Part shown: positions 1 to 6,531 of the stretch, piece after piece
How the letters are laid out: each line of letters opens with the position of its first letter
Numbering within the stretch: position 1 is the stretch's first letter
Source: CAZUCU01 sp964589635
Lineage (GTDB): Bacteria > Patescibacteriota > Minisyncoccia > Phycocordibacterales > JAACPR01
Assembly: GCA_964589635.1 (NCBI GenBank)
Contig: CAZPRI010000006.1
Location: forward strand, 1-30,998
DNA: 30,998 nt
Reading direction: 5' to 3'
Notes under the pieces: model-generated
Database searches by the model: none
Seen by the model: only the letters and a program-made list of their open reading frames with translations
What the model was told of the DNA's origin: nothing
Position numbers and translations under genes: made by a program

Positions 1-35
1 GACGAAAATAGACCTTATTTAAGGGCTTTTTTAAC

Positions 36-63
36 TTGACAAATCACCTATTTTGTGTATAAT
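36..63 (+). promoter_or_regulatory. Sigma70-type promoter for the SPFH-like gene
   Basis: TTGACA at 36-41, a 16-base spacer and TATAAT at 58-63, predicting a transcript start near 70. An upstream in-frame GTG at 55 overlaps the -10 box and cannot be the start, which supports the ATG at 127. Confidence 0.85.
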
Positions 64-126
64 TATACTCAGAAGTCGTCTCTATGGTTGGAGACACAAG
101 TTCAAACACAACAACAAATAAAAAAC

Positions 127-1161
127 ATGAAAAAGCACAGTAACGGTTGGTACATTTTCTTGTACGGGATCTTTTTTCTCCTCCTGATTCCTTTGGTCTC
201 AGGTGGCATCGTCCAATTCTTCGCCTTTTGCTTAGGCAAAGGATTGGTGGGATTTCAAGCCCTGCTTATTGTAGGATTGATATCATCGGCCATCACATTT
301 TTTCTCATCGGAAAAAATATCTATGGGGTTAATAGTCCCTTTGTGTGTTCGTTCTGGCTCGATCCACTTTTTGGAAAGAACACAGAACACGCACACGAAC
401 GTCTCATTCAGACGTTTCCTGGTCTTGTGGTCAAACCTTTTTGGTGGATCTTGGATTCAACTACTCGACACGATCGAGAAGTTAATATCAAGGGTATCGA
501 AGGAGCATTTGAGACCTTTGGGGAAGATAATCTCAATTTGCCACTCAAGAATGCGAACGTCACACTTCGTCTTCCGATGAAGCATGCAGCAAAGCTTCGC
601 TCAATTGCGAAAGGTATGGACAAGATCGAAGCTGAGATGATTGAGCAGTTAAAACCTGCAATCATTCAAGCAATTGCAACAGTATTTGCAAGACATCGTC
701 CAAACTCAAAAGCGGATGGAAGCTCATTGAGCATCCTTGAGAACCAAAGTGAAATCGCCAAGGAAGCACGTGAAGAGTTTGAAAACTCGATCGGTCTTCT
801 TGAAAATTTCGGTGCGGAGGTTTACCTCTTTTCACTTGGAGACGTTGGCTTCAGTCAACAATTCAACGACGCCCGAGAAGAAACCGCGATGGCAAAACTC
901 GATGCTGAGGCAGCTCAGGCATGGCGCGAAAAAAGCAAAGTGACAGATGCAAAAGGAGTAATTCATTATACACTCTCTCTGGAGGATGCCTCCAAACTTG
1001 TCATGATGGGCAAAAAAGGAATCCAAGGACGTATCAATCTCTTTGGTGGAATACCTGAATCGGCTGGAGCAGTCGGCGGATCGTTCCTTGCTTCTATGGC
1101 AATGCAAGGTCAAAATATCGAGGAAAGCCATAAAGAAAACGCAAAAAAAGATAAAAAATGA
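127..1161 (+). CDS. SPFH/prohibitin-like membrane protein
   Basis: A 344-aa protein when read from the ATG at 127. The open frame extends upstream, but its earlier GTG lies inside the promoter. Two hydrophobic segments occupy roughly residues 10-35 and 40-65. They are followed by a soluble domain with beta-rich stretches, then a segment (GAEVYLFSLGDV) and an Ala/Glu-rich helix (DAREETAMAKLDAEAAQA) typical of SPFH-domain proteins, which form membrane-associated oligomers. The C-terminus is Lys/Glu-rich. It overlaps the next gene by 4 bases (ATGA), so the two are co-translated. Base composition looks richer in G+C than the pilin and gyrase genes. The SPFH assignment rests on pattern only; the specific role is unknown. 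Confidence 0.6.
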   Translation: MKKHSNGWYIFLYGIFFLLLIPLVSGGIVQFFAFCLGKGLVGFQALLIVGLISSAITFFLIGKNIYGVNSPFVCSFWLDPLFGKNTEHAHERLIQTFPGLVVKPFWWILDSTTRHDREVNIKGIEGAFETFGEDNLNLPLKNANVTLRLPMKHAAKLRSIAKGMDKIEAEMIEQLKPAIIQAIATVFARHRPNSKADGSSLSILENQSEIAKEAREEFENSIGLLENFGAEVYLFSLGDVGFSQQFNDAREETAMAKLDAEAAQAWREKSKVTDAKGVIHYTLSLEDASKLVMMGKKGIQGRINLFGGIPESAGAVGGSFLASMAMQGQNIEESHKENAKKDKK

Positions 1162-1649
1162 GTGATAGTAGTACAGAAGGTTACGAAGTACCTCAATCAA
1201 AACTCGTTTCGAAAATTGGAGGAATAGTGTTTACCATTCTAGCGATTGGTGCAATACTCTTCTTCCTTCGAGGAGGAGACGATGATCCTAGTGATCAGAC
1301 GTCTCAGCCCATCGAAAGGCAGTATTCCCTAAACCAAACTTGGTTCGCTCCTCCTAGTGAGCAGCTGGACCACTTTGAGGGTGTGTGGACAGAAGGTCTA
1401 ACCGAAGTAAAATTCGGTCATACCTTCCAAAATCGATTCAATATTGGTAATTCAGGGCTCTCAATGAGCTCAATGAAGGTCCATAGGATTGATTATGTCT
1501 TTTCCAAAACAACTGGAGAAGGAAAATGGTTCAGTACACAAGGAGGCTCAGGGCGTTGCGTCATGAGCCAAGCTGCCCCAGATATCTGGGAAGGAACTCG
1601 TTACGTCAGTGGTTCACCTGACGAAAAGTTCCAGCTTGTGCTGAAATAG
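1158..1649 (+). CDS. Hypothetical single-pass membrane protein
   Basis: A 163-aa protein not recognised as a known family. The short N-terminal tail is followed by one hydrophobic helix (about residues 20-40), an acidic linker (GGDDDPSD) and a soluble domain of about 110 residues with alternating polar/hydrophobic stretches and several Trp/Gly, suggesting a small beta fold outside the membrane. The start overlaps the SPFH-like stop in ATGA, and a terminator follows within 20 bases, so these two genes form a complete transcription unit. A partner role with the SPFH-like protein is inferred from coupling only. Confidence 0.65.
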   Translation: MSDSSTEGYEVPQSKLVSKIGGIVFTILAIGAILFFLRGGDDDPSDQTSQPIERQYSLNQTWFAPPSEQLDHFEGVWTEGLTEVKFGHTFQNRFNIGNSGLSMSSMKVHRIDYVFSKTTGEGKWFSTQGGSGRCVMSQAAPDIWEGTRYVSGSPDEKFQLVLK

Positions 1650-1665
1650 TTTTGAACAATCAACC

Positions 1666-1696
1666 AAAAGGCCCCACATTCGTGGGGCCTTTTTTA
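1666..1696. terminator. Intrinsic terminator, probably bidirectional
   Basis: The 12-base arm AAAAGGCCCCAC (1666-1677), loop ATTC and its complement run into six Ts. It ends the 127-1649 unit. The A-run on the left gives a shorter U-tract for the convergent pilin operon on the minus strand. Confidence 0.9.
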
Positions 1697-1748
1697 TTTA
1701 CCCCGTGATCTTTAGATTTTACGGGTGTTTTCCTTTTTTGAATTATCA

Positions 1749-2069
1749 CTATCTAAGTATCCAGAGATCAGGTTTTGTTCCAAATTCTCCGACAAAATTT
1801 CCTAGAATTTGAATTAAAGCAAAAACTGAAACCATAAGAAACAATCCAATTATCCCCCATTTCATGTGCTCCTGACCCTTTCTTCTTTGTTCTTCATTGT
1901 CAGCACCTCTGATGAAATTAAATATTCCATATGTAAACACAGATAATGCCATAATGAAAAACAATGTGATTATCGGGTTTACAACAGCGGTAACAATTTT
2001 TTTTAAGAGAACGCCAGCACTACTACTTGCTGCACTGGTTTGTGCCTCAGCTACTTTCAATATGAACAT
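1749..2069 (-). CDS. T4SS_pilin-like two-helix protein (paralog 6)
   Basis: Read from the ATG at 2069 it is 106 aa. The frame stays open to 2150, but that region overlaps the upstream gene, and the ATG falls 10 bases after the upstream stop. Two hydrophobic helices (about 23-54 and 72-93) flank a charged loop (GADNEEQRRKG) ending in the conserved MKWGIIGLF...SVFALIQIL pattern shared with the next three paralogs. This is the layout of the VirB2/TrbC-like T4SS_pilin family common in CPR genomes. It is the last gene of the operon. The N-terminus has no clear cleavable signal, unlike paralogs at 2080 and 3323. Confidence 0.7.
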   Translation of the reverse strand: MFILKVAEAQTSAASSSAGVLLKKIVTAVVNPIITLFFIMALSVFTYGIFNFIRGADNEEQRRKGQEHMKWGIIGLFLMVSVFALIQILGNFVGEFGTKPDLWILR

Positions 2070-2079
2070 ATGAGCTAAA

Positions 2080-2439
2080 TTAAGATCCAGGAACTCTTGG
2101 GATTGAAGGTACAATTTCTCTTGGTCCTCCCGTACCAAACACCGTATCACTTACGATCTGCACAAGACCCCACACAGAGACCATAACAAACAATGTAATG
2201 ATTCCCCACAACATGAATGATTTTGCTTGTCCTTTTTCTGTATCCTCTTTTGAGAATAGGTATCTTAGCACTCCCCAAAGGAATACTAAAAGTGCCAAAC
2301 CAATGACAATTGGGATTAATCTAGCAACTAGATTTTGAACCTGGTCAATCAACCTGTTTACTCCATCACTTTGAGCAAATACCAATGCGGGCATAAGCAC
2401 AAGTGCTGGAATTACGAAACTACTTATTTTCTTTATCAT
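2080..2439 (-). CDS. T4SS_pilin-like two-helix protein (paralog 5)
   Basis: A 119-aa protein with a cleavable signal peptide (Lys-rich start, hydrophobic core, cleavage likely after VFA at about residue 22). Mature helix 1 spans about 38-62, a charged loop (SKEDTEKGQ) follows, then helix 2 carries MLWGIITLFVMVSVWGL. A short Pro-rich C-terminal tail ends the protein. Family knowledge: such proteins are inner-membrane pilin precursors in conjugation-type systems. It follows paralog 4 after a 65-base gap holding a hairpin. Confidence 0.75.
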   Translation of the reverse strand: MIKKISSFVIPALVLMPALVFAQSDGVNRLIDQVQNLVARLIPIVIGLALLVFLWGVLRYLFSKEDTEKGQAKSFMLWGIITLFVMVSVWGLVQIVSDTVFGTGGPREIVPSIPRVPGS

Positions 2440-2473
2440 AAATAATATTAATTAATAACTTTTATACATAAAT

Positions 2474-2494
2474 TATACAGGAACATCCTGTATA
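2474..2494 (-). other. Perfect hairpin inside the pilin operon
   Basis: TATACAGGA (2474-2482), loop ACA, TCCTGTATA (2486-2494): nine perfect pairs in the only sizeable gap of the pilin run. No clear U-run follows on the minus strand, so a processing or stability element is more likely than a full terminator. Confidence 0.6.
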
Positions 2495-2504
2495 AGTCCC
2501 ACTT

Positions 2505-2783
2505 TTATCCCCTGAATTGAGGAATAGTAGTATCAACTCCGAAAGTGTTTCCGAGTAGTTCAATTATTCCCCAAACACCAAACATTACAAATAGACCAAC
2601 TATCCCCCAAATCATGAATTGTTTTCCTTTTTCTCTTTCTCCTTCTGAATCCCCTTTGAAAATATATTTTGTAATTCCCCAGAGGAAAACCATAAAAGAC
2701 AGTGCCGCCATAAACGTAATAAAATAAACCGATATTTCGTTTACTATTCCGACCACAATTCCTCCTAATGTTTTATCACTCAT
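2505..2783 (-). CDS. T4SS_pilin-like two-helix protein (paralog 4)
   Basis: A 92-aa protein, the most compact member of the array: essentially helix 1 (about 15-42, with MVFLWGITKYIF), charged loop (KGDSEGEREKGKQ) and helix 2 (MIWGIVGLFVMFGVWGIIELL), plus a short tail. No signal peptide is seen. The WG...GLF.M..VWG signature is nearly the same as in paralogs 5 and 6, pointing to tandem duplication. It starts 13 bases after the paralog 3 stop. Confidence 0.75.
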   Translation of the reverse strand: MSDKTLGGIVVGIVNEISVYFITFMAALSFMVFLWGITKYIFKGDSEGEREKGKQFMIWGIVGLFVMFGVWGIIELLGNTFGVDTTIPQFRG

Positions 2784-2796
2784 ATTATTTTCATTA

Positions 2797-3321
2797 TTAA
2801 TAGTTATCTAATTCATCAAAACTTGGTTCATATCTTGGAGAAGATGACCTAGAACGAGAATTACTTATATTGTTATTTGTGGAAGTGTCTGAGCTAGTAT
2901 CTACTCCTTGTCCTCCAATAATTTCAAGAAGTGGGTTTCCTCCGACATTCCTTTCCTTAAAATCTTCTGTTAGATCAAAATTAGCATCTTCCGGTATTTC
3001 GGGAAAATTAGACTCTCTTCGCTGATCAAAACTTTCTCTTAAGTTTACTTCCGGTACATCCTGAGGTCCATCCCCTAAATCAATTCCTAGCGTTCCTCCT
3101 AGTAAATATACAAAACCCCAAACACTCGTGATTACAAAAAGAGAAAATAAGCCATAGGACATATATTTTATAGAACTTGATCTACCTTCTGGAGAAGATG
3201 CTTGCCTGAAATACTGCAGTACACCCCACAAAAAACCGAACAGTGCCAATGTTATAAGCAACTGTACCAAGTTCCCCATTAAACCAATTAGATATTCAAA
3301 AACTTTTTGTATTGTATCCAT
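2797..3321 (-). CDS. T4SS_pilin-like protein with long disordered tail (paralog 3)
   Basis: A 174-aa protein. Residues 1-80 carry the paralog core: helix 1 (LFGFLWGVLQYF), a loop with SSPEGRSSS and helix 2 (YGLFSLFVITSVWGF). Unlike its neighbours it adds about 95 residues of acidic, then Ser/Asn/Arg-rich low-complexity sequence ending in a Tyr/Asp-containing stretch, likely disordered and perhaps an interaction tail. It starts one base after the stop of paralog 2. Confidence 0.75.
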   Translation of the reverse strand: MDTIQKVFEYLIGLMGNLVQLLITLALFGFLWGVLQYFRQASSPEGRSSSIKYMSYGLFSLFVITSVWGFVYLLGGTLGIDLGDGPQDVPEVNLRESFDQRRESNFPEIPEDANFDLTEDFKERNVGGNPLLEIIGGQGVDTSSDTSTNNNISNSRSRSSSPRYEPSFDELDNY

Positions 3322-3322
3322 G

Positions 3323-3736
3323 CTATCCTGTAATTACACCGCTACCAGTTAGAGTATTCTTAATAATCTCTGTCAGGACTTTTGAACCAATAAGAATCAG
3401 TGTTCCGATTACTGTCCAAAGAAAAGCTTTCTTTGCCTTTGCAATTCCTTCAGGATTACCTTGCGCTGCGACGAATTGAAACCCTACATAAATAAACGCA
3501 AGAACAACAGCAACAATCCCTAGATTAATTATCCAGTCGACAAATTTTGCAATTAGCTCACTGACACTTCCTATTCCTGTACCACCTGGACCCTTTAATG
3601 GGTCTTGAAAAATAACTTTATCTGTCCTTTGTGCAAAAGAATTTTGATAACTTAGAAGAAACAAAAAAAGAGTTGTTAATGAAATTATTTTTTTTCTTGC
3701 CCCGAGTGTAGTCGAGGGGTTTATTTTTTTTATCAT
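3323..3736 (-). CDS. VirB2/TrbC-like pilin precursor (paralog 2)
   Basis: A 137-aa protein and the most canonical pilin of the set: signal peptide with likely cleavage after SFA (about residue 35), a short Gly-rich linker, helix 1 (about 62-90, AVVLAFIYVGFQFV), loop AQGNPEGIAKAKKA and helix 2 (FLWTVIGTLILIGSKVL). The loop-to-helix pattern matches PF18895-type pilins. The n-region contains NPSTTLGAR, encoded by a repeat-like GC-rich segment at 3698-3720. The start overlaps the upstream stop as ATGA. Confidence 0.8.
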   Translation of the reverse strand: MIKKINPSTTLGARKKIISLTTLFLFLLSYQNSFAQRTDKVIFQDPLKGPGGTGIGSVSELIAKFVDWIINLGIVAVVLAFIYVGFQFVAAQGNPEGIAKAKKAFLWTVIGTLILIGSKVLTEIIKNTLTGSGVITG

Positions 3737-4347
3737 GAAATCAAATTAGCTAAAAACGGCAAACCTAACTTTATTAGGAACTCTTTTACTAATAAATAAG
3801 CTGACAATATTATAACAAAACCTATAGCAACATTGGTAAATATATTTGTAGCTTTTGAAATCTGATTCGAATCTCCTTGGGCTGTAATATATAAAAATCC
3901 AGCGTATACAAACATTACAACTGCTGCAGATGGTACAAGCGCCATCGTAACCTTACCAATCTCATTTAATAATTGAATCAAATGCTCAAAACCACAACCA
4001 CCACTATCACAACCTTTAAGTACTTTCGATATTGAACCGGATTCAACATTCAAAGGAGTTGGTGTTTCCGAACTCTGAATTTGAGTCCGAGAAGGAGAAC
4101 CAGATGGCTCAACAGTATAACTAGCTCCACCTCTTAAACCTTGATCACTAAGTGGCTCTATGGTTGGTACAGCAGGTATATTTTCCTGATTCAATTTCCC
4201 TGCAATATCATTTGCATCTCGGATCTCTTCATCAGTCATTGTTCCCGAAGCAGGAAAAGGTAACCCACCCTGACCATCTTGAGCAAAAGTACTATTTGTA
4301 AAACCAAGTGTTAGCAGAATTAATACTATTATAAAAGTTTTTTTCAT
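3733..4347 (-). CDS. Pilin-like protein with extended N-terminal domain (paralog 1)
   Basis: A 204-aa protein with a signal peptide (cleavage likely after TFA near residue 22), then about 90 residues of Pro/Ser/Thr-rich, poorly ordered sequence, a Cys pair (KGCDSGGCGFEHL) that could form a disulfide outside the membrane, and the two-helix pilin core (about 135-165 and 170-198, linked by AQGDSNQISKATN). It starts one base after the solute-binding gene stop, so it is translationally coupled. The layout suggests a specialised subunit, such as a tip or adaptor, rather than a bulk pilin; that is inference. Confidence 0.7.
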   Translation of the reverse strand: MKKTFIIVLILLTLGFTNSTFAQDGQGGLPFPASGTMTDEEIRDANDIAGKLNQENIPAVPTIEPLSDQGLRGGASYTVEPSGSPSRTQIQSSETPTPLNVESGSISKVLKGCDSGGCGFEHLIQLLNEIGKVTMALVPSAAVVMFVYAGFLYITAQGDSNQISKATNIFTNVAIGFVIILSAYLLVKEFLIKLGLPFLANLIS

Positions 4348-4348
4348 G

Positions 4349-5671
4349 TTATTTCTCTAATTCAAGATTAAGTTGCCCATCTGCTCTATTAACTGCTTCC
4401 TTTATTTCTGACTCTCCAGATATTATTGATTCTACCATTTTCCGCACAATACTTCCTGTAACAGACTTATTAGGCTCCAGAATACCTTTAGAAATAAGTG
4501 CGGACCTTCTGAAAATTGGATCGAAAGAATTTGAAGATTCCTCAGATGTTAAGATATCCCGTCTTACTGAAGGAAGTCCTGTAATTTTACTTAATTTTTC
4601 TTGAGTGTTTTTATTTGAAAGCTGAACAGCTGTTGAAAATGCTGAATTCAGATCCTTCACATCTCTAGTCATACCTAAGAAATACATCTTCCCGTATGTT
4701 GTTTTTTTCTGAGATGTCTGTGATTGTGGAAGAACCGCAACATCAAAATTTAGGTTTGGATTCTTTAATCTTAGTGTAGGAAGTTCAGAAGCAAAACCTA
4801 AATAAAATGCGGAGTTCCCAGCCAAAAAGAAATCTTGTGTGTTTGGTAATGATCTATTCCAAGAATAGATAGTTTTTCCTGGATTTGAAAATTGTGTGTA
4901 GAAATTTAAGGCGGCTTGTGCTGGCTCAACGGAAAAATTTAATCTTTCTTGAAGAATTGACTCATAGATATCAACTTCATCTTCTCTATTTTCTTTTTTG
5001 ATGATGACATTGTTACCTGCTTGCATAATCAATGTCCAAACGATTTCTTTTGCATTGACTACATTATCAAATGTTCCAAGTCCAATTGCGCTCTTTGAAA
5101 TATTGAAAGAGGAATCACCTTCAGTTAGAGTCGGAGTAATTGAAAGTAATTCTGTCCAAGTGACTGGCGGTCGCGCAATCCCATTTGAGTTCAAAATATC
5201 TTTATTGTAATAAAGCACAAGCGGATCAAGATAGAATGGGAAACCAGCAAACCCCTCATCTAGAGCCAGTATGTTCGCCTCTTCAATAAAGGTCTCTTGA
5301 TAGCTTCTTTTATCATAGCTTGTGTATGGGATCCTAATTAACCTATCCTTGTTTTCTAGTAACTGGGTTTCTCTAAATAGTATTAGGTCTGGTCCCCTTC
5401 CTTCTGCTAAAGCTGCAACAAAATCTTCTTCAAATGTTACTTCAGGTTTTTCTACATATATTATATGTGAATAGTCTTCAGTTTCATCAGAAAATTCTTT
5501 TCTGAATAATTCTGAAAAAGTCTCTTTTGGAATTGTCCCCCAAATTACTACTTGAGATAATGCAGATTGGCCATCGTCTCTACCACCAAAAGCAAACATA
5601 AACACAGCAGCCAAAATAGCTATTGATGCTACGCCTAGAATTACCGCCTGTACTATAGAGAATTTTTTCAT
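4349..5671 (-). CDS. Membrane-anchored extracellular solute-binding protein (family 1-like)
   Basis: A 440-aa protein. An N-terminal hydrophobic segment (residues 5-28) has no lipobox Cys and no obvious cleavage site, so it is probably an uncleaved anchor. The rest follows the MalE-type two-lobe substrate-binding pattern: VVIWGTIP near the start, a GRGPDLILF turn, FAGFPFYLDPLVLYYNKDIL, PPVTWTELL, and a late YFLGMTR region. Such proteins normally feed sugars to ABC permeases, but no permease or ATPase gene lies here; the partners are pilin genes. It may work as a surface binding or adhesion module, or serve a transporter encoded elsewhere. Confidence 0.75.
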   Translation of the reverse strand: MKKFSIVQAVILGVASIAILAAVFMFAFGGRDDGQSALSQVVIWGTIPKETFSELFRKEFSDETEDYSHIIYVEKPEVTFEEDFVAALAEGRGPDLILFRETQLLENKDRLIRIPYTSYDKRSYQETFIEEANILALDEGFAGFPFYLDPLVLYYNKDILNSNGIARPPVTWTELLSITPTLTEGDSSFNISKSAIGLGTFDNVVNAKEIVWTLIMQAGNNVIIKKENREDEVDIYESILQERLNFSVEPAQAALNFYTQFSNPGKTIYSWNRSLPNTQDFFLAGNSAFYLGFASELPTLRLKNPNLNFDVAVLPQSQTSQKKTTYGKMYFLGMTRDVKDLNSAFSTAVQLSNKNTQEKLSKITGLPSVRRDILTSEESSNSFDPIFRRSALISKGILEPNKSVTGSIVRKMVESIISGESEIKEAVNRADGQLNLELEK

Positions 5672-5672
5672 A

Positions 5673-6200
5673 TTAATTTAACTTACAAACAAATCCATAA
5701 TGATGTTCACCTGCCTCAATTCCTTTTTCCACAGAAAAACCTTCCTCTGTGAATATTTGTTCTGCAACTTTCATTTTTAAAACATCAGCTTCCTTTGGTC
5801 CTAATCCGGCAAAGGATTCTGACCAATCTACAACTAACACCTTTCCTCCAGGTTTTAAAATTCTCTTTGCTTCCCTAATCAAGGCTTTTCTATCTTCAAC
5901 CTGAAATAGAATATTTGTTATAAAAATCCTATCAAGAGAATCTTCTTTTAATGAAGTTGAATTTGGTTCATCTAGATCAGCCCAGACACAATGGACATTT
6001 TCAAAATTTAATTCAAATGCACTTTTTTTAATTCTAGATAATAATTCTTTCTGAATATCAAAGGCAAAAACCCTTCCTGAATTTCCTACTATTTCTGCTA
6101 GTAATAATGTGTAGTGACCTGATCCAGAACCAAAATCGGCCACTGACATTCCTTGGTCAATATGTATTTGAGATAAAACTCTTTTAGGGTCTGAAAACAT
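5673..6200 (-). CDS. Class I SAM-dependent methyltransferase
   Basis: A 175-aa protein with motif I VADFGSGSGHYT (about residues 20-31), the acidic motif II position (VFAFDIQ), a motif near VWADLDE and post-motif LKPGGKVLVVDW. This is the Methyltransf_11/25 Rossmann fold. The substrate cannot be read. It is the first gene of the pilin operon, one base upstream of the solute-binding gene, and has a -10 box 7 bases before its ATG. It may be only an operon passenger. Confidence 0.8.
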   Translation of the reverse strand: MFSDPKRVLSQIHIDQGMSVADFGSGSGHYTLLLAEIVGNSGRVFAFDIQKELLSRIKKSAFELNFENVHCVWADLDEPNSTSLKEDSLDRIFITNILFQVEDRKALIREAKRILKPGGKVLVVDWSESFAGLGPKEADVLKMKVAEQIFTEEGFSVEKGIEAGEHHYGFVCKLN

Positions 6201-6207
6201 TACTATT

Positions 6208-6213
6208 ATTATA
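6208..6213 (-). promoter_or_regulatory. -10 box of the pilin operon, leaderless arrangement
   Basis: TATAAT on the minus strand ends 7 bases before the methyltransferase ATG, so the predicted transcript start falls at or beside the start codon. The -35 region is weak. Confidence 0.6.
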
Positions 6214-6272
6214 CCAAGATAGTTGTAAGTAGACAGTAGAAAGTTAACAGTTTTAAATTAGTGAAAAAGCGT

Positions 6273-6404
6273 AGCACTCCCGTCATTCCTGTGCAGACAG
6301 GAACCTGGGCCTCAAAAAATATTACTTATAATAGTTTAAAACGTGGGCCCCCGGGTTAACCTGCCTGCCGGTAGGCAGGGCCCGAGGATGACGGTGGTGT
6401 GCTA
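6273..6404. repeat. Palindromic intergenic element, copy 1
   Basis: About 130 bases with inverted ends (GTAGCAC..CCGTCAT against ATGACGG..GTGTGCTA), an AT-rich middle (AAAAAATATTACTTATAATAG) and a GC-rich right half with CCTGCCTGCCGG. Similar copies lie at 19309-19407 and 30801-30921, and pieces lie inside tsaD. It occupies most of the 327-base gap between the methyltransferase and gyrA. The rest of the gap (about 6405-6478) shows only a degenerate ATGACG-type stretch before the gyrA terminator. Confidence 0.8.
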
Positions 6405-6478
6405 TTGAGGATGAAGAATGGTTTGTGGAGGACGACGTTTGAAGGAGTTGCCTAGAATGACGATGTTGAAGGAAATTT

Positions 6479-6512
6479 AAAAAAGCGGCGGCCTTCGGCC
6501 GCCGCTTTTTTA
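6479..6512. terminator. gyrA intrinsic terminator
   Basis: A 15-base arm (AAAAAAGCGGCGGCC) with a TTC loop and perfect complement ending in six Ts. It is symmetric and works on either strand; its natural client is gyrA on the minus strand. Confidence 0.9.
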
Positions 6513-6515
6513 ATT

Positions 6516-6531
6516 TAAGGTTGGACCTTAG
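6516..6531. repeat. 16-base repeat TAAGGTTGGACCTTAG, copy A
   Basis: It spans the gyrA stop codon (TTA at 6528-6530 on this strand). An identical copy is at 9942-9957, with an inverted near-copy at 9921-9936. The two direct copies bracket the gyrA operon. Confidence 0.75.

Noticed and set aside
55..126. Extended N-terminus of the SPFH-like protein from GTG at 55
   Set aside because: The GTG lies in the -10 region of the promoter, so it would not be transcribed.
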